A stretch of DNA of 34,474 nt, from contig JAQUKI010000003.1 in the NCBI GenBank assembly GCA_028719225.1, positions 1 through 34,474 of the forward strand, read 5' to 3'. Position numbers and translations under genes: made by a program. The notes below the pieces were generated by a model, which was not told the origin of the DNA, did no database searches, and saw nothing but the letters and a program-made list of their open reading frames with translations. Positions 23,654 to 33,475 of the stretch are shown one piece after another. Positions within the stretch are counted from its first letter, which is position 1. Every line of letters begins with the position of its first letter. This DNA comes from Fidelibacterota bacterium. GTDB taxonomy: Bacteria; Fidelibacterota; UBA2242.

Positions 23654-26395
23654 TTATTTTTGTTCGACGACCGCCTGAGCCGCAGCCAAACGGGCAATCG
23701 GTACGCGGAATGGCGAGCAGGAAACGTAATCCATGCCGACTTTATGACAGAACTTGACCGATCTCGGTTCGCCGCCGTGTTCGCCGCAAATACCGATTTC
23801 GAGTTCCGGACGAGTTTTGCGACCGCGTTCGATACCGATCTGGATCAGTTCGCCGATTCCTTCCTGATCGATCGACTGGAACGGATCTTCGGGTAGGATT
23901 TTCTTCTCGATATAATCCGGCACAAACCCGCCAATGTCATCGCGCGAGAAGCCGAAACCCATTTGCGTCAGATCGTTCGTGCCGTATGAGAAAAACTCGG
24001 CAACTTCGGCAATTTTTCCGGCAACCAAACAGGCGCGCGGAATTTCGATCATCGTGCCGTACATGTATTTGATCTTCTTCAGGCTGTATTTCTTCAGCGT
24101 TTCCTGATAGACTTCCTCGACGATGGCTTTCTGATTCTCGAGTTCTTTTGTAATTCCGACGACCGGAACCATGATTTCCGGATATGGTTTTTTACCTTCC
24201 TTCGCCAATTCCGCCGCCGATTCGAAAATCGCGCGGATTTGCATCTTCGAGACTTCCGGATACGTTACTCCGAGACGAACGCCGCGATGTCCCATCATTG
24301 GGTTTGATTCGTGCAAGTCGGAGGCGCGTTTTTCCAGTTCTTTCAATGTGATGCCGAGGTCTTTGGCCAACTGTTCGAGTTTTTCTTTCTTTCTCGGAAC
24401 GAACTCGTGCAGAGGCGGATCGAGCAGGCGAATCACGACGGGATAACCGTCCATCGCTTCAAGCGTTGCCTTGATGGAAATTTTAACATACGGATAGAGT
24501 TCGTTTAGCGCTTTCTGACGTTCTTCAAGCGTGTTTGATACGATCATCTTGCGCAGTGCGAACAGCGGCGCATCGCTTCCCTCGCCATAAAACATATGTT
24601 CGGTGCGGAACAGGCCGATGCCTTCGGCGCCGAATGCGCGAGCGCGTTTGGCGTCAGCAGGTGTGTCGGCGTTGGTGCGGACGCCAAGTTTCCGGATCGA
24701 ATCACAGAGTTTCAGAAATTTGATCAGGATTGGATTTTCCGTAGCGTCGATCATCGGCAGTTGGCCTTCATAAACGTTACCTTTCGTGCCGTTCAACGTG
24801 ACGAAATCGCCTTCCTTGAACGTCTTGCCTCCAACAGACAACGTCCGTTTCGCATAATCAACATGCAGAGCACCGCAACCGACGATACAGCATTTTCCCC
24901 AACCGCGGGCGACGAGCGCCGCATGGCTGGTCATCCCGCCGCGCGCCGTTAAAATAGCCTGTGAAACTCTCATGCCATCGACATCTTCCGGATTGGTTTC
25001 TTCGCGAACGAGGATGACTTTCTTTCCCTTAGCCGCCCATGCAACCGCATCCGCCGAGCTGAAGACGATCTGGCCGCAACCGGCGCCGGGACCGGCGGGC
25101 AAACCTTTTGCCACGACGACGTGTTTGGCTTCGGCTTTCGGATCGATGATCGGATGAAGCAGTTCGTCCAATTGCGCCGGAGTGACGCGCATAACGGCGT
25201 CTTCTTTCGTGATCAATTTTTCCGCCAGCATATCCATTGCCATGCGAACAGCCGCCGGACCATTGCGTTTTCCAACGCGGCACTGCAACATGAACAGGCG
25301 ATTCTTTTCAATCGTGAATTCGATATCCTGCATGTCATGATAATGATTTTCAAGGCGCGTACGGTATTCGTTCAGTTCTTTATAAAGTTTGGGCATGCCT
25401 TTTTCCAGCGTCACCAATTCTTTGTTGTGTTCGGATTTGGAATATTGATTGATTGGCGCAGGCGTGCGAATTCCGGCGACGACATCTTCGCCCTGAGCGT
25501 TGATGAGATACTCGCCATAGAATCCGTTCTCTCCGCTTCCGGGATTTCTGCTGAAGGCGACGCCTGTGGCGCAATCTTCACCCATATTACCAAAAACCAT
25601 CGTTTGAACGGTCACGGCTGTTCCCCATTCGTCCGGGATATTTTCAATGCGGCGATAACTGATGGCGCGTTTGCCGTTCCATGACGCGAATACTGCGCCG
25701 ATTCCGCCCCAGAGTTGTTTCATCGGATCGTCGGGGAATTCTTTGCCGATGACCTTCTTGATGGTCTTTTTGAATTCTTTGCAAAGGCTTTTCAATTCTT
25801 CGGCAGTCAATTCGGTATCGGAAGTATAACCTTTGGCTTTCTTCTTTGCATCCATGATGCGTTCGAGTTGGCGGCGAATGCCTTCGTCATCCTTCGGCTC
25901 GATACCTTCGGCTTTTTCCATGACCACGTCGGAGTACATCATGATCAGGCGGCGATAAGCGTCGTAAACGAAGCGTTCGCTTCCACTCTGCTTGACCAAG
26001 CCGGGAATCGTCTTCTCGGTCAGACCGACATTCAAAACGGTTTCCATCATGCCCGGCATGGATTTGCGCGCGCCGGAACGAACGGAAACAAGCAACGGAT
26101 TTTTCTCATCGCCGAATTTTCTTCCCATGATCTTCTCTACTTTAGCCAACGCTTTCGTGACTTCGGCGGTGAGAGATTCGGGATATTTCTTTTTATGCTG
26201 ATAATAATAGGTGCAGACTTCCGTCGTGATTGTAAAACCCGGCGGAACGGGAAGCTGCAAGTCCGGATGTCCGGCCATTTCTGCTAAGTTGGCGCCTTTG
26301 CCGCCAAGCAGGTTCTTCATACTTTCGTTTCCGTCGGCTTTCCCGCCGCCGAACGAATACACAAACTTTTCAATTTTCGATTTTACGTTTGTCAT
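23654..26395 (-). CDS. ppdK: Pyruvate, phosphate dikinase
   Basis: Interconverts pyruvate + ATP + Pi and PEP + AMP + PPi. The 913-aa chain has the N-terminal ATP-grasp ('FVYSFGGGKADGNESMKNLL', 'SVRSGARKSMPGMMETVLNV'). The central swivelling domain has the phosphohistidine in 'LTARGGMTSHAALVARGWGK', and the C-terminal PEP/pyruvate TIM barrel has 'GTNDLTQM' and 'GICGEHGG'. The ATG at 26395 lies five bases after AGAGGA, whereas the track's ATG at 26416 precedes that site. In anaerobes the enzyme often runs toward pyruvate and ATP, using PPi. The window also encodes a PPi-driven ion pump, so PPi is probably important here (inference). A candidate promoter lies 48 bases upstream. Confidence 0.97.
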   Translation of the reverse strand: MTNVKSKIEKFVYSFGGGKADGNESMKNLLGGKGANLAEMAGHPDLQLPVPPGFTITTEVCTYYYQHKKKYPESLTAEVTKALAKVEKIMGRKFGDEKNPLLVSVRSGARKSMPGMMETVLNVGLTEKTIPGLVKQSGSERFVYDAYRRLIMMYSDVVMEKAEGIEPKDDEGIRRQLERIMDAKKKAKGYTSDTELTAEELKSLCKEFKKTIKKVIGKEFPDDPMKQLWGGIGAVFASWNGKRAISYRRIENIPDEWGTAVTVQTMVFGNMGEDCATGVAFSRNPGSGENGFYGEYLINAQGEDVVAGIRTPAPINQYSKSEHNKELVTLEKGMPKLYKELNEYRTRLENHYHDMQDIEFTIEKNRLFMLQCRVGKRNGPAAVRMAMDMLAEKLITKEDAVMRVTPAQLDELLHPIIDPKAEAKHVVVAKGLPAGPGAGCGQIVFSSADAVAWAAKGKKVILVREETNPEDVDGMRVSQAILTARGGMTSHAALVARGWGKCCIVGCGALHVDYAKRTLSVGGKTFKEGDFVTLNGTKGNVYEGQLPMIDATENPILIKFLKLCDSIRKLGVRTNADTPADAKRARAFGAEGIGLFRTEHMFYGEGSDAPLFALRKMIVSNTLEERQKALNELYPYVKISIKATLEAMDGYPVVIRLLDPPLHEFVPRKKEKLEQLAKDLGITLKELEKRASDLHESNPMMGHRGVRLGVTYPEVSKMQIRAIFESAAELAKEGKKPYPEIMVPVVGITKELENQKAIVEEVYQETLKKYSLKKIKYMYGTMIEIPRACLVAGKIAEVAEFFSYGTNDLTQMGFGFSRDDIGGFVPDYIEKKILPEDPFQSIDQEGIGELIQIGIERGRKTRPELEIGICGEHGGEPRSVKFCHKVGMDYVSCSPFRVPIARLAAAQAVVEQK

Positions 26396-26442
26396 AAATT
26401 CCTCTTTATTAACCATTCTTCATGTCTAAAAATACAAGGTGA

Positions 26443-26471
26443 AAATTACCCATAATTCGTCGGATTATCAA
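26443..26471 (-). promoter_or_regulatory. Candidate promoter for ppdK
   Basis: Minus strand: TTGATA, 17 bases, TAATTT, about 50 bases upstream of the ppdK ATG. The region is AT-rich, so a chance match is possible. Confidence 0.42.
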
Positions 26472-26575
26472 GGAATGGTTTTCAGTGATAATACAAGTTA
26501 ATTAAAGTTAAATACACAACTTTTTTCGGGTATTTCACCAGAATAACATTTTTTCAATTTATAAAACACGATTTT

Positions 26576-27187
26576 TTACGGTTGAACTTCTGTGCTCATT
26601 TCGAAGTAGATATCTTCAACGGAAATCTTCTCGCCGTTCTTTTTTGCGGTGGCATCGGCGCCACTTTCAGTCAATTCGGTAAAAATCAGATCGCCTTCAA
26701 TGAGGTCGCCGGGACCATCGCTTCGAGTCAGTTCGAGATTACCTTCCGTAGCAACGAATACCCTGTCCGATCCGCCATCGGTTTCCGCGGGAATAACGAC
26801 GAAAACCGCGAGTGGAATTTCCATCGTCCGGATCCCTTGCGTATCGGTCATGAAATCGGACAACGACGGATATTTTGCCTTTATTTCAGTCGTGATTGTG
26901 TTGTTACGGTTCCAGTTATATTCGTCAATCGTGTTTTTCACACTCGTTTCCGGCGTGAACGTTGCCTGATTTAGTGGCAATGTAAATTGGAAAGCCGCGA
27001 CGAGTGAAATTCCCTGAACCGTGTCGGTCGCAACACAGAACGCCGCACCGGCAGAGGAAAAATCATCATAACCCATCACATCGGTTATTTCAATAATGAC
27101 CGGCGTGGCTTCTATTTTCTCGTCGGAATCGCACGTGAAAAATAACGAAGTGAAAACCAGCATTAGTAAAATCGATATATTTTTCAT
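26576..27187 (-). CDS. Predicted lipoprotein of unknown function
   Basis: The start 'MKNISILLMLVFTSLFFTCD' is a lipoprotein signal with Cys19. The mature 185-residue part is acidic and all-beta-looking ('IIEITDVMGYDDFSSAGAAF', 'GDLIEGDLIFTELTESGADA') with no family I recognise. It has a GGAAGG ribosome site three bases before the ATG and its own near-consensus promoter, and is transcribed separately from the upstream POT gene, whose terminator lies between them. The 180 bases downstream, before ppdK, hold no clear terminator. Confidence 0.68.
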   Translation of the reverse strand: MKNISILLMLVFTSLFFTCDSDEKIEATPVIIEITDVMGYDDFSSAGAAFCVATDTVQGISLVAAFQFTLPLNQATFTPETSVKNTIDEYNWNRNNTITTEIKAKYPSLSDFMTDTQGIRTMEIPLAVFVVIPAETDGGSDRVFVATEGNLELTRSDGPGDLIEGDLIFTELTESGADATAKKNGEKISVEDIYFEMSTEVQP

Positions 27188-27230
27188 AAACCTTCCATCT
27201 TCTTTTTCAATTCAATCTTTAATCTATTTT

Positions 27231-27259
27231 ATCTTACCAAGAAAAATACTGAAAGTCAA
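27231..27259 (-). promoter_or_regulatory. Promoter for the lipoprotein gene
   Basis: Minus strand: TTGACT, exactly 17 bases, TAAGAT, 44 bases upstream of the ATG. A near-consensus sigma70 layout lying just downstream of the POT terminator. Confidence 0.65.
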
Positions 27260-27333
27260 TAAACCGATTTAACAATAAAGACGAATCACTGGTTGCAGAT
27301 AACCGGTTTCTGGTTTTGATTCAATTGACTGAT

Positions 27334-27377
27334 AAAAAATTCAGCCTTGAGGGAATCAACGACTTCCTCAAGGCTGA
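27334..27377 (-). terminator. Intrinsic terminator of the POT transporter gene
   Basis: Minus strand: TCAGCCTTGAGG pairs perfectly with CCTCAAGGCTGA across a 13-base loop and is followed by ATTTTTTATC. The 12-base stem and T tract lie 18 bases after the stop. Confidence 0.88.
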
Positions 27378-27394
27378 GTCTTAAATGAAAACGA

Positions 27395-29035
27395 TTACTT
27401 AGTGGCGTTCTCCAGCCGCTTCATTATCGAAAAGAGGAATGCGGCTGACAGCAGACAGCAAACAATGAAAGTCAACCATAATTGCCAGAGTTCGGCTTTT
27501 ACCCACATCGAACTGCCGACAACCGTCAGTTTATTGCCGATAGCCGTCGCAGCGAACCAACCGCCCTGCATCAAACCCTGCCAGCGCGGCGGAGCGACTT
27601 TGGAAACGAATGAAATTCCCATCGGGCTGAGAAATAATTCCGCAATCGTCAGGGTGAAGTATGTACTGATTAACCAGTTCGGCGAGATTCTGTTCGGCGA
27701 GACCGCAGTTCCAAGTGTCGACGGTGAGAGCAAATGTAGCGATCCGATCAATATCACAAAAAATCCCACCGCGGCAAGAATCATTCCGATACCAATTTTC
27801 TTGGGCGTCGAAGGCTCTATATTCCTTGCGCGCAAGAAGCCAAAGAACCAAACCACGATCGGTGTTCCAAACACAATGAAAATCGGATTGAACTGTTGGA
27901 AGATTTCCGGTTCAATCGAATTACTGGGCGCATACTGCGAATAGAAAAAGTAAGTCAGAAGACCGCCGATCACGAAAAGTGCACCGCCGATAATCCTCGG
28001 CAATATTTTCTCCGATTTCTTGAAAACGAAAATTAATCCGATAATCGCCGCAATCAGCGACAGGAAGGATTTCAGTTCAAAGAAAATATAAGTGATCGGA
28101 CCGACCACCTTGGCGACATAATCGCGAGCAAAATACGACAACGTCAGGCCGTTCTGATGGAAGGACATCCAGAAGAAAATCACGACAAAGAAAACCAATA
28201 ACAAGGCAACGATCCGCTGTTTCTCTTCCGATTTCGGTATTTCAATGATTTCTTTATTTGTCCCGACCAATTTCTTCCGATCGGGAAGTTGACGCTTGAA
28301 AAGAATATAAATCAAAAGGCTGATGACCATTGCCCCGGCGGCGATTCCAAAAGCATAATTATATCCGGTCGAAAATGCATCAATGTAACTTTGCGCGAAT
28401 ACGCCCAGATCGGCGACCGGCGCTCCGGTGACTTTGTCCGCCAGCATTTGAAGATTCGTCGTATCAGTCAGCGAACCGCCGATATAACTATTGCACAGTC
28501 CCGGCAAATCGGCGTCATAGATAAAACCCTGACTTTTGAGAAACCAATTTCGGATGCCATTGGCGGCGCTGGGCGCAAAGAAAGCGCCGATGTTGATGCC
28601 CATGTAAAACAGACTGAATGCCGAATCCCGTAGTTTTTCGTATTTCGGATCGTCGTAAAGTTGACCGACGAGCGCCTGAAGATTGCCTTTAAACAGGCCG
28701 TTACCAAGCGCGATTACCATCAATCCGGCGATCGTAATCTTCAATCCCATCCCCGGAATTGCCATGACTATATAACCAACTAACATAACGACGATTCCCG
28801 TGAGAATCGTCCCTTTATAATTCTGGGTCTTGTCGGCGATCAAGCCGCCGACCAACGCCAGGCCGTAGATCAACGTATAGAACCAGCTGTAAATATTTCC
28901 CGCCTGATCTTCCGCCAACGCGAATCTCGCCTGCAAAAAGAAAACCAGGCACGCCATCATCGTGTAAAATCCGAATCGCTCGCCCATGTTGGCAAAGAAA
29001 GCGACGGCTAAACCTTTGGGATGGTTTTTAAACAT
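27395..29035 (-). CDS. POT/PTR2 family proton-dependent oligopeptide transporter
   Basis: Imports di- and tripeptides with protons through the inner membrane. The 546-aa chain is polytopic (12 to 14 hydrophobic segments) and starts with the POT signature 'NMGERFGFYTMMACLVFFLQ' (family: E-R-F-x-Y-Y). It continues with 'WFYTLIYGLALVGGLIADK' and, at mid-protein, 'FFWMSFHQNGLTLSYFARD'. AGGAGG lies eight bases before the ATG. A 45-codon hydrophobic ORF overlaps this start and contains the ribosome site. A strong terminator follows. The peptide-degrading enzymes in the window make a peptide-feeding lifestyle plausible. Confidence 0.93.
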   Translation of the reverse strand: MFKNHPKGLAVAFFANMGERFGFYTMMACLVFFLQARFALAEDQAGNIYSWFYTLIYGLALVGGLIADKTQNYKGTILTGIVVMLVGYIVMAIPGMGLKITIAGLMVIALGNGLFKGNLQALVGQLYDDPKYEKLRDSAFSLFYMGINIGAFFAPSAANGIRNWFLKSQGFIYDADLPGLCNSYIGGSLTDTTNLQMLADKVTGAPVADLGVFAQSYIDAFSTGYNYAFGIAAGAMVISLLIYILFKRQLPDRKKLVGTNKEIIEIPKSEEKQRIVALLLVFFVVIFFWMSFHQNGLTLSYFARDYVAKVVGPITYIFFELKSFLSLIAAIIGLIFVFKKSEKILPRIIGGALFVIGGLLTYFFYSQYAPSNSIEPEIFQQFNPIFIVFGTPIVVWFFGFLRARNIEPSTPKKIGIGMILAAVGFFVILIGSLHLLSPSTLGTAVSPNRISPNWLISTYFTLTIAELFLSPMGISFVSKVAPPRWQGLMQGGWFAATAIGNKLTVVGSSMWVKAELWQLWLTFIVCCLLSAAFLFSIMKRLENATK

Positions 29036-29165
29036 TCTTCATTCCTCCTGATTGACTATTCATGAACATTCTAACAACGAGAAAAACCAAAATAATCGCG
29101 GGAAATATAGCCGTTAAGAAATCAAAATAAAATGAAAAACCTGCTACACCGGCAATTATCAGCAC
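29028..29165 (-). CDS. Possible 45-aa membrane micro-protein overlapping the POT start
   Basis: Below the ORF-track cutoff. A GTG at 29165 opens a 45-residue frame, 'MLIIAGVAGFSFYFDFLTAI' continuing into 'FPAIILVFLVVRMFMNS', which is almost entirely hydrophobic. Its TAA overlaps the POT ATG (ATGTTTAA), and the POT ribosome site AGGAGG lies inside it, so translation of POT would be coupled. The frame is open further upstream without another start codon. Against it: no ribosome site before the GTG, and T-rich DNA easily encodes hydrophobic residues. The coupling geometry is the best argument. Confidence 0.33.
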   Translation of the reverse strand: MLIIAGVAGFSFYFDFLTAIFPAIILVFLVVRMFMNSQSGGMKNV

Positions 29166-29220
29166 CGAACGGACATTTGAGAAGGTAAAACCGGTTTCTA
29201 CAAAAATTCCCGCCTTTGGT

Positions 29221-30156
29221 TTACCGACCTTTCCGTTGGTTCATTAAATCGAAAATCCGTATAGATAGTTCTTTGTATTTCTCCGAAACCGAATCTTCTT
29301 CAACCGGAACGAAGCAGGCGATGACATACCGGACCTTTCCGTCATCGACGATCCCCACGTCGTTTGTCCAGTATGAAAACCAGCCGGTTTTATGATAAAA
29401 CATCGCCGAATCCGGCAACCCCGCCGCCAATTTCCGAATATCAAGTTGCCGACCAAGATAACTTTTCATTTGTTTACTGACCCACGGATCGACCAACTGA
29501 TCGGTTTCGATCCGATACATAAATTCCGCCGCATGTCGGGCACAGGTTTCAGTACCGCGAATTTTCTCGTAGCCGGGATCTTCATATTTACGTTTGAGAA
29601 ATTTGCGTGTTACTTCGCTTCCCTGCCAGCCGTACAGATGGATCAGTTCGTTGATGTTTTCCCGGCGGGCGAGATCGATCAGACAGTTTGCGGCAGAATT
29701 GTCGCTCCGCGTTATCATCAAATCGAGCAAATAGCCAACCGTAACCGTGTCGCCTTCGACGAGCAATGGTCGCGGATCGTGGAGAATTTCCTTAGAGCGG
29801 TCAACGATGTTCGGCGAATCGGCAACAACCGGCATCGTTAATTTAAATTTTCCCTGTGAAATCTGGTTCAGGACTTCCGCCGCGACATACATTTTGTAGA
29901 CGGAAGCGGGATAAATAAAATTGTCCGGATTCACGCCGCCGAGACGCGGTTCCTGTCCGTTCAGATCGATCACGGCGAGCGAAATCTGCTCGATGCCGTC
30001 TTCACCGACATCGAAATCTTTGTCCAGCCCGAGGTCGACGACGATTTCGCGAAGTTGAACCGAAAGCAAATCATCTATTTTTAAATCCGATGGAACTGCC
30101 GATTGTCCAAAAGCGATTCCGGTAATCAAAATGATAATTGTAAGACTTCTTTTCAA
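29221..30156 (-). CDS. Class A beta-lactamase-like serine hydrolase, exported
   Basis: The TTG at 30156 sits seven bases behind GGAGGAG and opens a signal peptide ('KRSLTIIILITGIAFGQ'), giving 311 aa; the track's TTG at 30183 precedes the ribosome site. The penicillin-recognising motifs are SxxK 'SVYK' (85-88), 'SDN' (151-153) and 'KTG' (256-258), in the order and spacing of class A beta-lactamases. The omega-loop Glu of true beta-lactamases is not obvious. It may be a peptidoglycan-modifying hydrolase or a beta-lactamase; the sequence does not decide. It lies about 55 bases upstream of the possible micro-protein and POT gene on the same strand. Confidence 0.82.
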   Translation of the reverse strand: MKRSLTIIILITGIAFGQSAVPSDLKIDDLLSVQLREIVVDLGLDKDFDVGEDGIEQISLAVIDLNGQEPRLGGVNPDNFIYPASVYKMYVAAEVLNQISQGKFKLTMPVVADSPNIVDRSKEILHDPRPLLVEGDTVTVGYLLDLMITRSDNSAANCLIDLARRENINELIHLYGWQGSEVTRKFLKRKYEDPGYEKIRGTETCARHAAEFMYRIETDQLVDPWVSKQMKSYLGRQLDIRKLAAGLPDSAMFYHKTGWFSYWTNDVGIVDDGKVRYVIACFVPVEEDSVSEKYKELSIRIFDLMNQRKGR

Positions 30157-30314
30157 ATCCTTGCTCCTCCCACAAAAATTCAATGATTAAAATTACTACA
30201 CAAAATTTTCAACAGAAAGTCTGAAAACCCGTTAAAGTGGCATAACAAACCAACGCCATTATTTTTAACATTGCTTTAAATGTACATCATTCTTCATACT
30301 GTCTCTAATAGGAA

Positions 30315-31043
30315 TTAGTCAACTTTTGTACCAGCGGGTGGCTGGTAACAAATACCGATTCCTACTGACAAAATCGGCTTTGGTAGATATTTCGGATTGT
30401 AGTGCAGACTTATTTCCGGAATGATCCTCAGATTTTGGCCGAAACTGAAGCCTGCAAAAAAAGTAGAATAGGACACAATCGGCTCATCCGCTATATTGGT
30501 TAAAAGAATCCAGCGATTATATTTGTAGCCTAAATAAAAACGTTTGTAACCTCCGATTAAAGCTGGTTGGAAAATGAGCGATCCGCGAGATTCCGGCATA
30601 AGGAACAATCCACTATAAGTCAGTCCAAAATCGACGGCTAATTTTAACGAATCATGTAGAAATTGATATTTACCATCAGTCGTGAGTACCGACGAAAACG
30701 GTTTGGCAAAAGCGAATGTAATTCCGGCGTCGAAGTTGCCACCCAAACCGTATCGCGCCATCATTGAATAGAAATCGATTTCCGTGTGATCCTTATCGGC
30801 ATAATTTTTTACATGGGAGTAAGCGCCAGTGATCGATGACTGATTTTTATCAAGCACGTCGGCAGTATGGAAAGTACCGTAGTTCATACAAGACGAAGTC
30901 ACCAACATTCCCATATTGATGGTAATAAACCAGCCAATCTTCCACTGATTCCGGACTCGAAAAAGTATGCGCATTTTTAAAAACAGTGGCGATTTTTTGC
31001 AATAGAAATTGGGATTATGAAAAATCGGACGACTCCTGACCAT
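30315..31043 (-). CDS. Putative barrel-like lipoprotein of unknown function
   Basis: The ATG at 31043 lies five bases behind AAGGA and is downstream of a near-perfect promoter. The 242-aa chain has an unusually long basic N-terminus (about 30 residues) before a hydrophobic stretch ending in a lipobox-like 'LVTSSC' near residue 52. After that come amphipathic strands rich in Gly and aromatics ('MMARYGLGGNFDAGITFAFA', 'RFYLGYKYNRWILLTNIAD'), which suggest a small beta barrel. An internal ATG at 30974 lacks a ribosome site. No family is recognised. Confidence 0.62.
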   Translation of the reverse strand: MVRSRPIFHNPNFYCKKSPLFLKMRILFRVRNQWKIGWFITINMGMLVTSSCMNYGTFHTADVLDKNQSSITGAYSHVKNYADKDHTEIDFYSMMARYGLGGNFDAGITFAFAKPFSSVLTTDGKYQFLHDSLKLAVDFGLTYSGLFLMPESRGSLIFQPALIGGYKRFYLGYKYNRWILLTNIADEPIVSYSTFFAGFSFGQNLRIIPEISLHYNPKYLPKPILSVGIGICYQPPAGTKVD

Positions 31044-31073
31044 TTTTCCTTCATCAACAAACCTTGCGACATC

Positions 31074-31102
31074 ATGTTAAACATCTTTACCTAAAATGTC
31101 AA
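31074..31102 (-). promoter_or_regulatory. Sigma70-like promoter for the barrel-like lipoprotein gene
   Basis: Minus strand: TTGACA, exactly 17 bases, TAACAT, ending 31 bases before the ATG at 31043. A second TTGACA lies 12 bases further upstream as a direct repeat, possibly a regulator site. Confidence 0.68.
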
Positions 31103-31130
31103 GATTTTTGTCAACCGTAGGTTCAGGAGT

Positions 31131-31170
31131 AAAACCAAAACGACCGGCAATATCGCTGTCGCCGGTCGTT
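31131..31170 (-). terminator. Intrinsic terminator of hppA
   Basis: Minus strand: ACGACCGGC pairs perfectly with GCCGGTCGT over a 12-base loop, followed by TTTGGTTTT, 24 bases past the hppA stop. The T tract is interrupted but the GC-rich stem is strong. Confidence 0.75.
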
Positions 31171-31192
31171 TGTAACAAAATTTACTAAAAGA

Positions 31193-33475
31193 TTAACGAG
31201 GGCCGATTCCGATCAATTGACCGATCACCGGACCAAACTTCACCGCCAATCCAACAGTTACGATCGAAACCGTAGACATCAGTTTGATAACGATGTTTAA
31301 ACACGGGCCGGCGGTATCTTTGCACGGATCGCCAACCGTGTCGCCGACGACTGCGGCTTTGTGCGCATAAGAACCTTTTCCGCCAAGATTGCCTTCTTCG
31401 ATATATTTCTTGGCATTGTCCCATGCACCGCCGGCGTTATTCAGCATGACCGCCAGAACAAAACCGGTCGTCAGTCCGCCAAACAGAACGCCGAGAACAC
31501 CCGCAACGCCGAGGACCAATCCAGCGAGAACCGGAACAGAAATCACCAGCAACGACGGCAGAATCATTTCATGTTGAGCGCCTTTCGTGCTGATTGAAAC
31601 GCAACTTTCGTAATCCGGGTCATCCGTACCTGCCATGATGCCCGGTTTTTCACGGAATTGACGGCGAACTTCTTCGACCATACTTCCGGCGGCGCGCCCG
31701 ACAGCTTTCATTGCCAACGCGGCGAATACGAATGTAATCATCGCACCCAAAAACGCACCTATCATCACACGCGGATTAAGCAGGGTGATGTTATAATAAT
31801 CGACCCAATTCGTCAGCGTTACAGTGCTGGCAACGATTTCGCGCAAGGATTCGAGAGAAGCGCTTGGATCGAAGGAAATGTTCAAACTTGTCAGTAGCTC
31901 TCTAATCATCCCGCCATCGGTAATAATATGCGAAAACTGCGCCTTGATCTCCTCGATGTATGCCGCGATCAACGCCATTGCCGTCAAAGCCGCCGAACCG
32001 ATCGCGAAGCCTTTTCCTGTCGCGGCAGTCGTATTTCCCAATGAATCCAGCGCATCAGTTCTTTGACGAACCTCTTTTGGCAAATCGCTCATTTCGGCGT
32101 TTCCACCGGCGTTATCGGCAATCGGGCCATAGGCGTCTGTCGCCAGTGTAATTCCCAGCGTCGAAAGCATTCCGATCGATGCAAAACTAATTCCGTACAG
32201 GCCGAGATTGATATGGTTCGGGTCAGCGCCAAAACCGCCGGCACAGGCATAAGAGACACCGATTCCTAAACAGGTGACAATCACAGGAAAACCTGTCGAA
32301 AGCATTCCGGTAGATAAGCCGCCAATAATTACAGTCGCAGGGCCGGTTTTCGACTGATCGGCAATCCAGCGTGTCGGTTTATAAGACTGCGACGTGTAGT
32401 ATTCCGTGAGCTTACCGATTATCCAGCCCGTGAGCAATCCGGTGATTACGGAACCGGCAATACCCATCGGCAATTTCAGGATATAAAGCAATCCGACGGT
32501 AAAAATCGTGATCAAGACGACACTCAAGTTGACGCCGCGAGCTAATGCTTTGAGAAGCGAACGCTGATTCGTGTTTTCACCCGTTCTAACCGCGAATGCG
32601 CCCAGAACGGAAAATAAATTTCCCATGCCGGCGACGATCATCGGAGCCAGCAAAGCGGCCAATATTTTTTCTGAAGCAGAACCGCTGAAAGCCGCAACTC
32701 CCAGCGCTGCTGTCGCCAGAATCGAACCGCAGTATGATTCATACAAATCGGCGCCCATTCCGGCAACATCACCTACATTATCGCCGACATTGTCAGCAAT
32801 CGTTGCGGGATTGCGCGGATCGTCTTCCGGAATTCCGGCTTCGACTTTACCGACAAGATCGGCGCCGACGTCAGCCGCTTTGGTGAAAATCCCACCGCCA
32901 ACACGGGCGAAGAGCGCTTGTAAAGACGCACCCATTCCGAAGGTCAGCATCGTCGTTGTGATCGCGGCAAGGCTCATCGCCTGAAAACCGAGCCGGGGAA
33001 CCAACCAGTAAAGAATCGTAAACCACATCGAGATGTCCAGCAGTCCGAGTCCGACGACAACCAGGCCCATCACGGCGCCGGAACGAAAAGCGATTTTCAG
33101 ACCGGCATTTAGTGATTTCCGAGCGCCTTCAGCCGTGCGGTTGGAAGCTAATGTCGCCGTATTCAAACCGAAAAATCCGGCTAAAGCGGAGAAGAAACCG
33201 CCTGTCAGGAACGAGAACGGCACCCACTTATTCTGAACATGCAGAATATAGGACATGAAAATAAAAACAAAAAAAATGATAACAAACACCAGCCCGACAA
33301 TTTTATACTGTTGTTTGATGTAGGCGAATGCGCCTTTCCGGACAGCGCCTGCAATTTTCTGCATCTTTTCTGTGCCGGGATCGCCCTTGAGCATCATTCT
33401 GTGAAAAATGTATGCTGAAATTAACGCGACGATCGAGCCGATTGGCGCAATTAAAAACATGTATTTCAAATTCAT
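31193..33475 (-). CDS. hppA: K+-dependent membrane pyrophosphatase (probably Na+-type)
   Basis: An integral-membrane pump that uses PPi hydrolysis to export Na+ or H+. The 760-aa chain has about 16 hydrophobic segments. The PPi-binding loop reads '[20 protein letters not shown]' and '[20 protein letters not shown]'. Arg191, Asp243 and Glu246 fall at the same numbers as the Thermotoga maritima Na+-PPase gate, with Glu three residues after Asp. The segment '[10 protein letters not shown]' has Ala and Gly where K+-independent pumps have Lys and Thr, so K+ dependence is predicted. The gate Lys is in 'NIVIKLMS'. AAGGAGG precedes the ATG. Na+ rather than H+ pumping is inferred, and dual pumps share this layout. 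Confidence 0.96.
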   Translation of the reverse strand: MNLKYMFLIAPIGSIVALISAYIFHRMMLKGDPGTEKMQKIAGAVRKGAFAYIKQQYKIVGLVFVIIFFVFIFMSYILHVQNKWVPFSFLTGGFFSALAGFFGLNTATLASNRTAEGARKSLNAGLKIAFRSGAVMGLVVVGLGLLDISMWFTILYWLVPRLGFQAMSLAAITTTMLTFGMGASLQALFARVGGGIFTKAADVGADLVGKVEAGIPEDDPRNPATIADNVGDNVGDVAGMGADLYESYCGSILATAALGVAAFSGSASEKILAALLAPMIVAGMGNLFSVLGAFAVRTGENTNQRSLLKALARGVNLSVVLITIFTVGLLYILKLPMGIAGSVITGLLTGWIIGKLTEYYTSQSYKPTRWIADQSKTGPATVIIGGLSTGMLSTGFPVIVTCLGIGVSYACAGGFGADPNHINLGLYGISFASIGMLSTLGITLATDAYGPIADNAGGNAEMSDLPKEVRQRTDALDSLGNTTAATGKGFAIGSAALTAMALIAAYIEEIKAQFSHIITDGGMIRELLTSLNISFDPSASLESLREIVASTVTLTNWVDYYNITLLNPRVMIGAFLGAMITFVFAALAMKAVGRAAGSMVEEVRRQFREKPGIMAGTDDPDYESCVSISTKGAQHEMILPSLLVISVPVLAGLVLGVAGVLGVLFGGLTTGFVLAVMLNNAGGAWDNAKKYIEEGNLGGKGSYAHKAAVVGDTVGDPCKDTAGPCLNIVIKLMSTVSIVTVGLAVKFGPVIGQLIGIGPR

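Noticed and set aside
25121-25684. Long plus-strand ORFs opposite ppdK (also 25715-26287)
   Set aside because: They are antisense shadows of the clearly conserved ppdK coding sequence, with no ribosome site or recognisable domain.
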